Source of the DNA: Marinobacter sp050379415
GTDB lineage: Bacteria; Pseudomonadota; Gammaproteobacteria; Pseudomonadales; Oleiphilaceae
Direction of reading: 5' to 3'
NCBI RefSeq assembly: GCF_050379415.1
Contig: NZ_JBNRLS010000001.1
Location: forward strand, 930,001-994,000
DNA: 64,000 bases
Positions 34,026-42,513 of the stretch are shown in pieces. Below the pieces are notes generated by a model. It was not told where the DNA came from, made no database searches, and saw nothing but the letters and a program-made list of their open reading frames with translations. Position 1 is the first letter of the stretch; each line of letters opens with the position of its first letter. The position numbers and the translations under genes are program-made.

Positions 34026-35618
34026 ATGCAGTTAAAAGATCGTATCGCCCAGGGCCTGGAATCCGGCTGGAAAGTCACCGATGGCGCCACCCTGACCGAG
34101 AACCGCACCCTTGAAGCCGATGTCGTGGTGATCGGCACCGGCGCCGGGGGCGGCACCACCGCCGAGATCCTGGCCAAAAGCGGCCTGTCGGTCATCCTTG
34201 TGGAAGAGGGCCGGCTGTATTATCAGAAAGACTTCAAGATGGACGAGCTCAGCGCCTACGCCAGCCTGTACCAGGAAGGCATGAGCCGGGTCACCAAAGA
34301 TGGCGCCATCGCCATTCTCCAGGGCCGCTGCGTTGGTGGTTCCACCACCGTGAACTGGACGAGCAGTTTCCGCACCCCGGACGCCACCCTGAACTACTGG
34401 GCCGAACGCTTCGGTCTGGACGCTCTCGCCCCGGACCCCATGGCCCCCTGGTTCGATGGCCGGGAACAACGCCACAACATGGAACCCTGGGCGGTGGAAC
34501 CCAACGTCAACAACGACATCCTGCGCCAGGGCTGCGACCAGCTCGGTTACAGCTGGAAAGTCATTCCCCGCAACGTCAAAGGCTGCTGGAACCTGGGATA
34601 CTGCGGCGTCGGCTGCCCCACCAACGCCAAACAGGGCGCCCTGCTGACCACCGTTCCGGGAGCACTGGATAACGATGCCCACCTGATCCACGGCCTGCGG
34701 GCGGACAAACTCGTGATGGACCAGGACCGGGTCGACCACCTCCAGGCCAGCGCCATGGCCGCCGACGGCATCACGCCCTCCGGCATCACCGTCACCCTGA
34801 AGGCCCGACACTTCGTCGCCGCCGCCAGTGCCATCGGCACCCCGGGCCTGCTGCTGCGCTCCGGTATCCCCGACCCCCATAACCGGATCGGCAAACGGTC
34901 CTTCATCCACCCGGTCAACGCCTGCGTCGCGGAAATGCCCGAAAAAGTCGAACCCTTCTACGGCGCGCCCCAGTCCATCTACTCCGACCACTTCAACTTC
35001 AGCGGCGGCGTCGACGGCCCGGTGGGCTACAAACTCGAAGTGCCCCCTTTGCATCCTGCCATGTCCAGCGGCGTCATCCCGGGCCACGGTGACACCCAGA
35101 TCAACACCATGGCCCGCCTGCCCTGGATGAACTCCGTCATCGCCCTGCTCCGGGACGGCTTCCACCCCGACAGCCCAGGCGGCACCATCGGCCTGCGCGA
35201 CGACGGCAGCCCGTATCTGGACTACCCGGTCACCGACTACCTCTGGGACGGCCTGCGCCGCGCCTTCTACACCATGGCCGAAATCCAGTTCGCCGCCGGC
35301 GCCAAACGCGTCCGCCTCATGCATCTGGACTCCGACTGGTACAGTAGCTGGGCCGACGCCAAAGCCGCCATCGACCAGCTCCCCATGGAACTGCACCGCG
35401 TCCGCCTGTTCACCGCCCACCAGATGGGCGGCTGCGGCATGGGCGCCAATCCGGAAGAATCGGTGGTCAACGGCTTCGGGGAACACCACCATGTCAGCAA
35501 CCTGAGCGTCCACGACGCCTCGATCTTCCCGACCAGCATCGGGGCGAATCCGCAGTTGTCAGTTTATGCACTTTCAGCGCGGAACAGTACGCGACTGGCC
35601 AATCGACTCAAGATCTGA
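34026..35618 (+). CDS. GMC family FAD-dependent oxidoreductase (long-chain alcohol oxidase-like)
   Basis: A 530-aa flavoprotein. The FAD-binding Rossmann motif is VVVIGTGAGGGTTAEILAKS. The second FAD loop is GRCVGGSTTVNW. The catalytic His lies in FTAHQMGGCGMG and a later polar partner in SIGANPQLSVYALSA. A Cys-rich segment, CWNLGYCGVGCPTNAKQG, is typical of long-chain fatty alcohol oxidases. It would oxidise an alcohol to the aldehyde that the first gene of the operon turns into an acid. ACGGAG lies 5 bases before the ATG at 34026. It has no signal peptide, which supports co-export with the preceding Tat subunit. Confidence 0.88.
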   Translation: MQLKDRIAQGLESGWKVTDGATLTENRTLEADVVVIGTGAGGGTTAEILAKSGLSVILVEEGRLYYQKDFKMDELSAYASLYQEGMSRVTKDGAIAILQGRCVGGSTTVNWTSSFRTPDATLNYWAERFGLDALAPDPMAPWFDGREQRHNMEPWAVEPNVNNDILRQGCDQLGYSWKVIPRNVKGCWNLGYCGVGCPTNAKQGALLTTVPGALDNDAHLIHGLRADKLVMDQDRVDHLQASAMAADGITPSGITVTLKARHFVAAASAIGTPGLLLRSGIPDPHNRIGKRSFIHPVNACVAEMPEKVEPFYGAPQSIYSDHFNFSGGVDGPVGYKLEVPPLHPAMSSGVIPGHGDTQINTMARLPWMNSVIALLRDGFHPDSPGGTIGLRDDGSPYLDYPVTDYLWDGLRRAFYTMAEIQFAAGAKRVRLMHLDSDWYSSWADAKAAIDQLPMELHRVRLFTAHQMGGCGMGANPEESVVNGFGEHHHVSNLSVHDASIFPTSIGANPQLSVYALSARNSTRLANRLKI

Positions 35619-35680
35619 TCGACTCGACACGTTCGTACCACTTGTCCCAGAGTATCGGGGCGGCCTGCAGGAAGTCAGAG

Positions 35681-35792
35681 GCGGCCGATTGGGAGGGTTG
35701 TTCCGGGAATGTGCGGAGCCATGGATGGCGGAGCTCAAGCGCCACAGGGACGTGCTTGAGCGTTTCCCGGAACAACCCTCCCAATTGGCCGC
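35681..35792 (-). repeat. Hairpin element B (conserved loop, private arms)
   Basis: Arms 35681-35709 and 35764-35792 are complementary at 28 of 29 positions. The 54-nt loop carries the family core on the minus strand. The first inner hairpin has stem GCTCAAGC/GCTTGAGC around ACGTCCCTGTGGC. The second contains GCCATCCATGGC and the CTCCGC repeats shared with elements C and D. It lies between the GMC oxidase stop and coaD, in a 282-base gap with no other recognisable gene. Confidence 0.85.
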
Positions 35793-35900
35793 ACCCCCAT
35801 CACTCTCATACCTACTCCAGGGCCCCGGGACCGCATAAGGCAACTACAGAACCCCCGAGAATGCTGATATGATTGCACCCAGCGAAGAAAGGAGCTGTGC

Positions 35901-36377
35901 ATGTCCAAAGTCATCTATCCGGGCACCTTCGACCCAATCACCAACGGCCACACCGACCTCATCGAACGCGCCGGCCGCATGTTCGACGAAATCGTCGTCG
36001 CCGTCGCCTACAACCCCAAGAAACAGCCCCTCTTCGACCTGGAAGAACGCTGTGAACTGGTCAGAGCAGCAACGGCCCACCTGCCGAATGTGACCGTCAC
36101 CGGCTTCAGCAACCTGCTGGCCGACTTCGTCCGGGAACAGGGCGCCACCGTCATCCTGCGGGGCCTGCGCGCCGTCTCCGACTTCGAGTATGAATTCCAG
36201 CTGGCGGACATGAACCGCCGGCTGGCCCCGGAAGTGGAAAGTGTCTTCCTGACACCCTCGAACCACCTGTCCTACATCTCCTCCACCCTGATCCGGGAAA
36301 TCGCCTCCCTGGGCGGAGATGTATCAGAATTCGTCGATCCCGCCGTTGAGGCCGCTCTGAAGCAGAAGTTCAACTGA
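35901..36377 (+). CDS. coaD: Phosphopantetheine adenylyltransferase
   Basis: A 158-aa nucleotidyltransferase that makes dephospho-CoA from 4'-phosphopantetheine and ATP. The T/HxGH motif is in IYPGTFDPITNGHTDLIERA, and the second ATP loop is SYISSTLIREIASLGGD. Length is exactly that of the bacterial enzyme. AAAGGAG lies upstream. It is followed by the ferredoxin gene after 18 bases, the same pair as in Pseudomonas. coaBC at 24.8 kb provides the preceding steps of the CoA pathway. Confidence 0.97.
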   Translation: MSKVIYPGTFDPITNGHTDLIERAGRMFDEIVVAVAYNPKKQPLFDLEERCELVRAATAHLPNVTVTGFSNLLADFVREQGATVILRGLRAVSDFEYEFQLADMNRRLAPEVESVFLTPSNHLSYISSTLIREIASLGGDVSEFVDPAVEAALKQKFN

Positions 36378-36395
36378 GTCTGAGGTACCCGCAAG

Positions 36396-36644
36396 ATGGC
36401 CCTGATGATTACCGACGAATGCATCAACTGCGACGTCTGTGAACCGGAATGCCCGAACGAGGCAATTTCCCCGGGTGATGAGATCTACGTGATCGATCCC
36501 GACAAGTGCACCGAGTGCGTCGGCCACTACGACGAACCCCAGTGCCAGCAGGTATGCCCGGTGGACTGCATTCCGCTGGATCCCGAGCGCCCGGAAAACC
36601 GCGAACAGCTGATGGAGAAATACCATCGCCTGACCGGCAACTGA
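36396..36644 (+). CDS. 2[4Fe-4S] ferredoxin, YfhL type
   Basis: An 82-aa electron carrier. The first cluster motif is CINCDVCEPECP. The second is CTECVGHYDEPQCQQVCP, with the insert of several residues that marks the YfhL/Alvin class and lowers cluster potential. The start MALMITDECINCDVCEPECP is canonical. The gene is probably co-transcribed with coaD and ends at a 45-bp palindromic terminator. Confidence 0.95.
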   Translation: MALMITDECINCDVCEPECPNEAISPGDEIYVIDPDKCTECVGHYDEPQCQQVCPVDCIPLDPERPENREQLMEKYHRLTGN

Positions 36645-36648
36645 GTGA

Positions 36649-36693
36649 CCGGATACAGAAAAGCCCCGGAGTCCGGGGCTTTTCTGTATCCGG
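36649..36693. terminator. 45-bp near-continuous palindrome, bidirectional terminator
   Basis: Bases 36649-36670 are the exact reverse complement of 36672-36693, with one base (G, 36671) between. The inner part is CCCCGGA/TCCGGGG, flanked by AAAAG/CTTTT. It lies between the convergent ferredoxin and DUF945 genes and would end transcription from both sides. Confidence 0.9.
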
Positions 36694-36704
36694 ACCTGTA
36701 AAAA

Positions 36705-37874
36705 TCAGAGCAGAGGCGGCAACGGGATCTCGATACCGTTCACCGTCAGAAGCAGATCTTCCATTTGCCCCTTCATCACCAGGCGGTCCCCTTCCTGGAC
36801 CAACAACCCCTGCTTGATCAGTGGCGCCAACTGCAGCATGACTGCCGGGTTCTGCTCGGCCAGTGCCAGGGGCAAGGTCAGATTCAGATCACCGGTCAGC
36901 CCCTGCATCACCAGCAGCATTGACGACGCTTGCTCCGCATCCAGTTCAGGATGGCGGATTTCCATATGGCCCCGGATATCACCTTCCGGTGTCGCTACTC
37001 TGAGCTCCGGTATGGCCATGGAAAAACCCGCCGCTGCCAGGCGTCGAAACGCCTGGTTGACCTGTTCCATGGCCTGCATCTGCCGCTCGAACCCGGTATT
37101 CTGACCGCCCTCCAGGGTGTTGGCCTGAAGCTCAGCCATCCCGTTCGCCAACTGATTCCAGCTGGCGACCTCCAGGTTGTCCAGGGCAAAGACCAGCCGA
37201 TGCGGACCATAGGCCCCATCCAAGACATCCACCTGACCCAGGTTGAACTCGACCCGGGAATCCAGGCGGGTGTCGTCGTCCCGGGGTTCACTGGTACTGG
37301 TGACAATCACGTCCGACAGACTGACCGGCGAGCCGCCGACCGGGGAGACCCCCAGGGAATCCAGCCGCACTTCCCCCTGCCCGGTCCAGACATCGCCACT
37401 CAGGTGCTCCAGGGACTGGTCCAGCTGCAGGCCCACAACCCGAACCTCCATATCGGGATCGGAGATCGTCAACTCGGGCAGATCCAGCTTCAGCGTCACC
37501 TCACCCCAGAGCCGGGTTTCCAGGGTCAATGTGGGATCCTCGCCCGGAAACCAGTCAGCCTCCATTGAGGACCAGCCGCCAGCCGGCTCGAAGGTCATCA
37601 GGCTGCCGGTTATCCCGTGGGTGACGTGGGCGACGAACTCCAGGGGGCGGTTCTCGCCGGCTTCGGGATCCTGCAGCACCAGCGTGCCGCGCACCTCGGC
37701 GCCCAGTATGCCGCGCTGGTAATCTCGGGTGTCCACCTGCATGAACGGCTGGGTGTCGTTCACCTCGGTGACCGCCCGCTGCCACTGATGCTCGGTCAGG
37801 TACCCAACGCCCCAGGGCAGGATGCCACCACCAGCCAGCAGTGCCACACCAGCCACAATCCATGCGCGCTTCAC
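36705..37874 (-). CDS. DUF945 (YdgA-like) family protein
   Basis: A 389-aa protein with an N-terminal membrane anchor (WIVAGVALLAGGGILPWGVG) and a periplasmic body of the DUF945/YdgA type. Features include the early NDTQPFMQVDTRDYQRGILG segment and the repeated beta structure LVLQDPEAGE. Family members are inner-membrane-anchored and of unknown function. It is separated from ppk1 by 15 bases and probably shares a transcript with it. The 3' end reaches the 45-bp terminator. Confidence 0.8.
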   Translation of the reverse strand: MKRAWIVAGVALLAGGGILPWGVGYLTEHQWQRAVTEVNDTQPFMQVDTRDYQRGILGAEVRGTLVLQDPEAGENRPLEFVAHVTHGITGSLMTFEPAGGWSSMEADWFPGEDPTLTLETRLWGEVTLKLDLPELTISDPDMEVRVVGLQLDQSLEHLSGDVWTGQGEVRLDSLGVSPVGGSPVSLSDVIVTSTSEPRDDDTRLDSRVEFNLGQVDVLDGAYGPHRLVFALDNLEVASWNQLANGMAELQANTLEGGQNTGFERQMQAMEQVNQAFRRLAAAGFSMAIPELRVATPEGDIRGHMEIRHPELDAEQASSMLLVMQGLTGDLNLTLPLALAEQNPAVMLQLAPLIKQGLLVQEGDRLVMKGQMEDLLLTVNGIEIPLPPLL

Positions 37875-37889
37875 TGGCGCCTCCGTTTG

Positions 37890-40034
37890 TCAGGTTTTGC
37901 CCGTCAGTCGCTCGAGCAGGACCAGCTGGGATGCAAAGCGTTCCTCATCCTCGGCCGGCTGATTCTGGATGTAGCTGCCATCCGGCTGCAGCATCCAGGA
38001 CTGGCAGTTGTCGGCCAGGTAGGTATCCAGGTCTTCCCGGAGGCGCGCCACCAGCGCCGGGTCCTCGATGGGGAAGGCGGTCTCCACCCGGCTGAGCAGA
38101 TTCCGCTCCATGCCGTCGGCACTTGAACAGTACACCTCCGGGCGACCGTTGTTACCGAAATAGTAGACCCGGGTGTGTTCCAGGAACCGGCCGATGATCG
38201 AACGGACCCGGATGTTATCGGACAGCCCGGGCACTTCCGGGCGCAGGCAACAGATCCCCCGGATGATCAGATCGATCTTGGCCCCGGCCTGGGACGCCCG
38301 GTACAGCGCCTTGATCAGCTGGATCTCGGTCAGACCATTGAACTTGAGAATGATCCGGCCCTTCTCGCCGAAACCCGCTTCCCGGTCGATCAGACTCAAC
38401 AGGCGGCTGTGCAGGGTGAACGGTGAATGGAACAGTTTCTTGATTTTCAGGGCCTTGCCCATGCCGGTGAGCTGCTGGAACAGCTTGTTGACGTCGTCAC
38501 CGATGGACTCGTCGCAGGTCAGGAAACTGTAGTCAGTATACAACCGGGCATTGGCGGCGTGGTAGTTGCCGGTTCCCAGGTGCACGTAACGCCGCAGGCG
38601 GCCCTCTTCGCGGCGTACAATCAGGATCATCTTGGCGTGGGTCTTGTAACCCACCACGCCGTACACCACGATCACGCCCGCTTCCTGCAGGCGGCTGGCC
38701 AACTCCAGATTCTCGGCCTCACTGAAGCGCGCCCGCAATTCGATGACGGCAGTGACTTCCTTGCCGCGGCGAGCCGCGTCCGCCAGGGCCTCGACGATCT
38801 CGGAATCGGCACCGGTGCGATACAGGGTCTGGCGGATGGCCAGTACCTGGGGATCCTTGGCAGCCTGACGCAACAGATCCACGACCGGACTGAAGTTCTC
38901 ATAAGGGTGCAGCAGCAGGATCGGGCGCTTGCGGATGGCGTCGAACATCGACTCCTTACTGCGGATCAGCCGGGGGATGGAGGGTGAAAAGCCGGAATAG
39001 GTCAGGTCCGGCCGATCCACCAAGCCACCGACCGCCATCAGCCGGGTCAGGTTCACCGGTCCATGCACCTGGTACAGATCACGCTCGGTCAGGCCGAATT
39101 CGGTCAACAGGAACTGCACCAGTTCCTGTGGACAATTGTCTGCCACTTCGAGTCGTACGCCGTCGCCGAAACGGCGGCTGAGCAGCTCACCGCGCAGGGC
39201 CGAGGCCAGATCCTCCAGGTCGTCTTCCAACTCGAGGTCGGCGTTACGGGTCAGACGGAACTGGTAGCAGCCCTTCACTTCCATGCCCGGGAACAGTTCG
39301 TCAGCGTGGGCGTGGATCATCGAGGACAGGAACACGAGGTTTTCACCGCCATTACAGACCTCGTCCGGCAAACGTACCAGTCGTGGCAGGGACCGGGGTG
39401 CCGGCACGATCGCCATGCCGGTCTCGCGGCCGAAGGCATCCTTGCCATCGAGTTCAACAATGAAATTCAGGCTCTTGTTGACCAGGCGGGGAAACGGGTG
39501 GGACGGATCCAGGCCGATGGGGCTGACCACCGGCAGGATCTCGTCCTCGAAGTAGTTGCGCACCCATTCAGCCTGTTCCGGCGTCCATTCCCGGCGGCGG
39601 ACGAAATGGATGTTTTCCCGCTCCATTTCCGGAATCAGGACATTGTTGAGGATGTCGTATTGTTCGTGGATATACTCGTGGGCAACCCGGCTGATCTCGC
39701 CAAGGGCCTGCTCCGGCATCATCCCGTCGGCACCGATGGTTTCACGGCCATACTTCATCTGCTGGCGCAGACCGGCAACCCGGATCTCGAAGAATTCGTC
39801 CATGTTACTGCTGAAAATACAGCAGAAGATCAGGCGGTTGATCAGCGGATGGGTGGTGTCCAGAGCCTGCTTCAGCACCCGATAATTGAACTGCAGCAGA
39901 CTCAGTTCCCGATTGAAGTAGTTTTCGCTGGCATCCAGATTGATCTCTTCACCGGTGGGTGGGACTGCCACCGGCGCCGGAACACTCTGGTCACCATCCA
40001 CCACCGCCTGTGTTTTCGCTGTTTCAGTTGTCAT
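37890..40034 (-). CDS. ppk: Polyphosphate kinase 1
   Basis: A 714-aa enzyme that polymerises the gamma-phosphate of ATP into inorganic polyphosphate. The N-terminal PPK_N domain starts YFNRELSLLQFNYRVL. The autophosphorylated histidine is in GYKTHAKMILIVRRE, and the second essential His is in YVHLGTGNYHA. Length fits the family. hemB lies 54 bases upstream on the same strand, the adjacent pair known from P. aeruginosa. With the Pit transporter and phoBR, this makes the window rich in phosphate metabolism. I see no Pho box before it. Confidence 0.96.
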   Translation of the reverse strand: MTTETAKTQAVVDGDQSVPAPVAVPPTGEEINLDASENYFNRELSLLQFNYRVLKQALDTTHPLINRLIFCCIFSSNMDEFFEIRVAGLRQQMKYGRETIGADGMMPEQALGEISRVAHEYIHEQYDILNNVLIPEMERENIHFVRRREWTPEQAEWVRNYFEDEILPVVSPIGLDPSHPFPRLVNKSLNFIVELDGKDAFGRETGMAIVPAPRSLPRLVRLPDEVCNGGENLVFLSSMIHAHADELFPGMEVKGCYQFRLTRNADLELEDDLEDLASALRGELLSRRFGDGVRLEVADNCPQELVQFLLTEFGLTERDLYQVHGPVNLTRLMAVGGLVDRPDLTYSGFSPSIPRLIRSKESMFDAIRKRPILLLHPYENFSPVVDLLRQAAKDPQVLAIRQTLYRTGADSEIVEALADAARRGKEVTAVIELRARFSEAENLELASRLQEAGVIVVYGVVGYKTHAKMILIVRREEGRLRRYVHLGTGNYHAANARLYTDYSFLTCDESIGDDVNKLFQQLTGMGKALKIKKLFHSPFTLHSRLLSLIDREAGFGEKGRIILKFNGLTEIQLIKALYRASQAGAKIDLIIRGICCLRPEVPGLSDNIRVRSIIGRFLEHTRVYYFGNNGRPEVYCSSADGMERNLLSRVETAFPIEDPALVARLREDLDTYLADNCQSWMLQPDGSYIQNQPAEDEERFASQLVLLERLTGKT

Positions 40035-40088
40035 CGTTCCTCGATTCCGCGCTTGCGCCCCGATTGGCCGGGGCTGCGTTCCAGTGTG

Positions 40089-41111
40089 TCAGGATCCGCA
40101 CCGCTGTTCCCGCATCAGACGGGCGGCCCGAACCGCAAAATAGGTCAGGATGCCGTCGGCGCCGGCCCGGCGCATGGCCATCAGGCTCTCCATCATCACC
40201 GCGTCGCCATCGAGCCAGCCGTTCTCCGCTGCTGCCATGTGCATGGCGTATTCACCGCTCACCTGGTATACGAAGGTGGGCACCTGAAGCTCTTTCTTTA
40301 CCCGGTGCACGATGTCCAGGTAGGGCATGCCGGGCTTGATCATCACCATGTCAGCCCCCTCGGCCAGGTCCATCGCCACCTCGTGCAGGGCTTCGTCGCT
40401 GTTGGCGGGATCCATCTGGTAGGTCGCCTTGTTGCCTTTACCCAGATTGGCCGCAGAACCCACCGCATCCCGGAACGGGCCGTAGTAGCTCGACGCATAC
40501 TTGGCAGAATAGGCCAGTATCCGCGTGTTCACATATCCGGCAGTCTCCAGGGCGTCCCGGATAGCCGCAACCCGGCCATCCATCATGTCCGAGGGTGCCA
40601 CCACATCGGCGCCGGCGTCGGCGTGAGACAGTGCCTGGTTTACCAGGGCTTCAACGGTGACATCATTCAACACATACCCGTCATTATCGATGATGCCATC
40701 CTGGCCATGGGTGGTGAACGGATCCAGCGCCACGTCGGTAATAACCCCCAGTTCCGGAAAAGCTTTTTTCAGGGCGCGCACTGCCCGCTGGGCAAGGCCG
40801 TCGGAATCCCAGGCACCGGAGCCTGATAGATTCTTCCTGTCCGCCGGCACCACCGGAAACAGGGCCACCGCGGGAATCCCCAGATCCACCAGTTCCGCTG
40901 CCTGCTCAACCAGCAGGTCAATGCTCAGACGTTCAACACCGGGCATGGACGGCACCGTCTCCCGCTGCCCTTCCCCCTCCAGCACAAAGACCGGATAAAT
41001 CAGGTTGTCCGGAGTAAGCTGGTTTTCCCGGACCAGCCGGCGGGAAAAGTCGCTGGCCCGGTTGCGGCGCAAACGGGTCGCGGGGAACGAACGGGACGTG
41101 GAACTTGGCAC
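40089..41111 (-). CDS. hemB: Delta-aminolevulinic acid dehydratase (porphobilinogen synthase), magnesium type
   Basis: A 340-aa enzyme condensing two 5-aminolevulinates into porphobilinogen. The Schiff-base Lys is in MVMIKPGMPYLDIV, and the second active-site Lys follows in LAYSAKYASSYYGPFRDA. Where zinc enzymes have three Cys, this protein reads DVALDPFTTHGQDG, so it is the magnesium-activated form found in pseudomonads. The GTG start at 41111 is supported by AGGAGG 7 bases upstream. It precedes ppk. The 273 bases to the SutA-like gene hold only a hairpin and probably the hemB promoter. Confidence 0.96.
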   Translation of the reverse strand: MPSSTSRSFPATRLRRNRASDFSRRLVRENQLTPDNLIYPVFVLEGEGQRETVPSMPGVERLSIDLLVEQAAELVDLGIPAVALFPVVPADRKNLSGSGAWDSDGLAQRAVRALKKAFPELGVITDVALDPFTTHGQDGIIDNDGYVLNDVTVEALVNQALSHADAGADVVAPSDMMDGRVAAIRDALETAGYVNTRILAYSAKYASSYYGPFRDAVGSAANLGKGNKATYQMDPANSDEALHEVAMDLAEGADMVMIKPGMPYLDIVHRVKKELQVPTFVYQVSGEYAMHMAAAENGWLDGDAVMMESLMAMRRAGADGILTYFAVRAARLMREQRCGS

Positions 41112-41351
41112 GGGTAACCTCCTGGTAAAGCAACAGTGTAGGGATGGACTGGTTGCCTGGCGCCGGAACGCCTGCTCTCGCCATGATACACGGCAAGGGC
41201 CCGTGGTTGCAGTTGCCGGGGAGACCGTAGCAGGGGTCGGTGACAGTTATATGACAACAGGCCCCGTATGGGGCAATGGACAGAGTCGGCCAACTACCCA
41301 GCCAGCTGCTATCATCAGCAGCAAAATATCGTGAAACGGCCAGTCAAGGGA

Positions 41352-41378
41352 CAGGGGGCGGAGCTGCTCCACCCCCTG
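41352..41378 (-). terminator. GC-rich hairpin directly after the SutA-like gene
   Basis: CAGGGGG at 41352-41358 and GGAG at 41360-41363 pair with CTCC and CCCCCTG (41367-41378), with one mismatch and a three-base loop. It starts seven bases after the SutA-like stop on the minus strand. There is no U-run, so it may stabilise the 3' end as much as terminate. Confidence 0.5.
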
Positions 41379-41384
41379 CCGAAA

Positions 41385-41606
41385 TCAGAGGGAACGATTA
41401 TTGAACCCCACGTCCACCTTGCGAGGCGAGTCGGAACGGAAGGCGGTATCCACTTGCTGGATTTGGCCGCCCTGCTGCAAGAAGGCTGCAATGTCAGCCT
41501 CCAGCTGCGCACGTACCCGGGCGCGACCGGCAACGGAATGGGTGTCGTCGCTGTCGCTGCTCCAGTTTCCTGACTGCTCCAGGTTGCTTTCGTCGAATTC
41601 ACTCAT
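41385..41606 (-). CDS. Small acidic protein resembling the transcription factor SutA
   Basis: A 73-aa protein with an acidic, unstructured-looking start (MSEFDESNLEQSGNWSSDSD) and a basic helix ending in AFLQQGGQIQQVDT, followed by a D-x-P-x-K and an R near the end. SutA of Pseudomonas, a slow-growth RNA-polymerase-binding factor, has the same plan as I remember it: acidic tail, helix, FL-x-x-GG-x-(I/V)-Q-x-(I/V), then a disordered basic end. The start at 41606 has GGAGAGAAG upstream. The frame extends to 41669 without a ribosome site. Identification is by pattern; this protein is shorter than SutA (about 105 aa). Confidence 0.6.
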   Translation of the reverse strand: MSEFDESNLEQSGNWSSDSDDTHSVAGRARVRAQLEADIAAFLQQGGQIQQVDTAFRSDSPRKVDVGFNNRSL

Positions 41607-41848
41607 GGTCTTCTCTCCATCAACGAAAACAGGTCCGAAAGTGATGTCCGACCCGGCGGGTGAACTCACTCTGTTTCGACGAAAATACCGCCTGCGGCCT
41701 CGTCTTGGCGTCTTTATAATCTCGTTTTGTTTACCGCGCTATTTCCTGGCAACGCCTTTTTTGTAATTTTTTGTAACAAGAAATAAGCCCATGATTTTAC
41801 GTGACAAAATAACAGGGGATGCGCACCCTGATTCGTTGACACAAGAAA

Positions 41849-41862
41849 TGAATAATGATTCA
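41849..41862. promoter_or_regulatory. Inverted repeat upstream of the second TetR gene
   Basis: TGAAT at 41849-41853 pairs with ATTCA at 41858-41862 across four bases, 20 bases before the TetR start. It lies in an AT-rich gap (41607-41881) that separates two divergent genes. It is a possible autoregulatory site. Confidence 0.3.
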
Positions 41863-41881
41863 CTGCTTACAAGGAGCCGGC

Positions 41882-42511
41882 ATGGCCTATCGCGAAACGG
41901 AGAAAATGCGCCAGCGCAAGGCGCAGGCACGCCAACGCATCATCGACTGCACCTATGAATGCGTCGCCAACGGAGGGTTCCGGAGTGCCCGTATTACCCG
42001 CATTGCGGGCGTGGCCGGCGTTGCCACGGGAACTATTTACCGGCATTTCGAATCCAGAGAGGACCTGTTTGCGGAAATCTTCCGGACCGCTACCCAGCGT
42101 GAAGTGGATAAGGTCGCGGAAGCCCTGAATACCAACGGGGATGCCGCCGTCAGGCTCGAGGCCGCGCTCCGCCAGTTCGCGGAACGGGCCATGCGCGGGC
42201 CGATGATGGCCTGGGCACTGATTGCCGAGCCGGTGGACCCGAAACTGGAAGAAGAACGGCTGGTCTATCGCAGGGCCTACGCCGAACTGTTTGAAAAGGC
42301 GATCCGGGATGGCATCGAGGAAGGCTGCATTCCGGATCAGGACGCCCGCCAGAGCAGTACCTGCCTGGTCGGCGCCATTGCTGAAAGCCTGGTGGGCCCG
42401 CTGTCACCGACGCTGGCCGGCCAGATAACCATTGCCGATATCGACAAAAACAAACTGGTCAACTCCATCATCCGTTTTTGCATGCAGGGGTTGACCGGCA
42501 CCAGGAGGTAG
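41882..42511 (+). CDS. TetR family transcriptional regulator
   Basis: A 209-aa regulator. The helix-turn-helix lies at residues 31-52 (RITRIAGVAGVATGTIYRHF). The C-terminal domain (MMAWALIAEPVDPKLEEERL) belongs to a TetR group often next to acyl-CoA dehydrogenases. AAGGAG sits six bases before the ATG at 41882, which decides the start over the in-frame codon at 41855. Only two bases separate its stop from the acyl-CoA dehydrogenase start, so the two form an operon that it probably controls itself. The ligand may be an acyl-CoA. Confidence 0.9.
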   Translation: MAYRETEKMRQRKAQARQRIIDCTYECVANGGFRSARITRIAGVAGVATGTIYRHFESREDLFAEIFRTATQREVDKVAEALNTNGDAAVRLEAALRQFAERAMRGPMMAWALIAEPVDPKLEEERLVYRRAYAELFEKAIRDGIEEGCIPDQDARQSSTCLVGAIAESLVGPLSPTLAGQITIADIDKNKLVNSIIRFCMQGLTGTRR

Positions 42512-42513
42512 CC

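Noticed and set aside
34032..35513. A 493-codon open frame antisense to the GMC oxidoreductase
   Set aside because: It mirrors codon bias of a strongly GC3-biased gene. It has no ribosome site or family resemblance.
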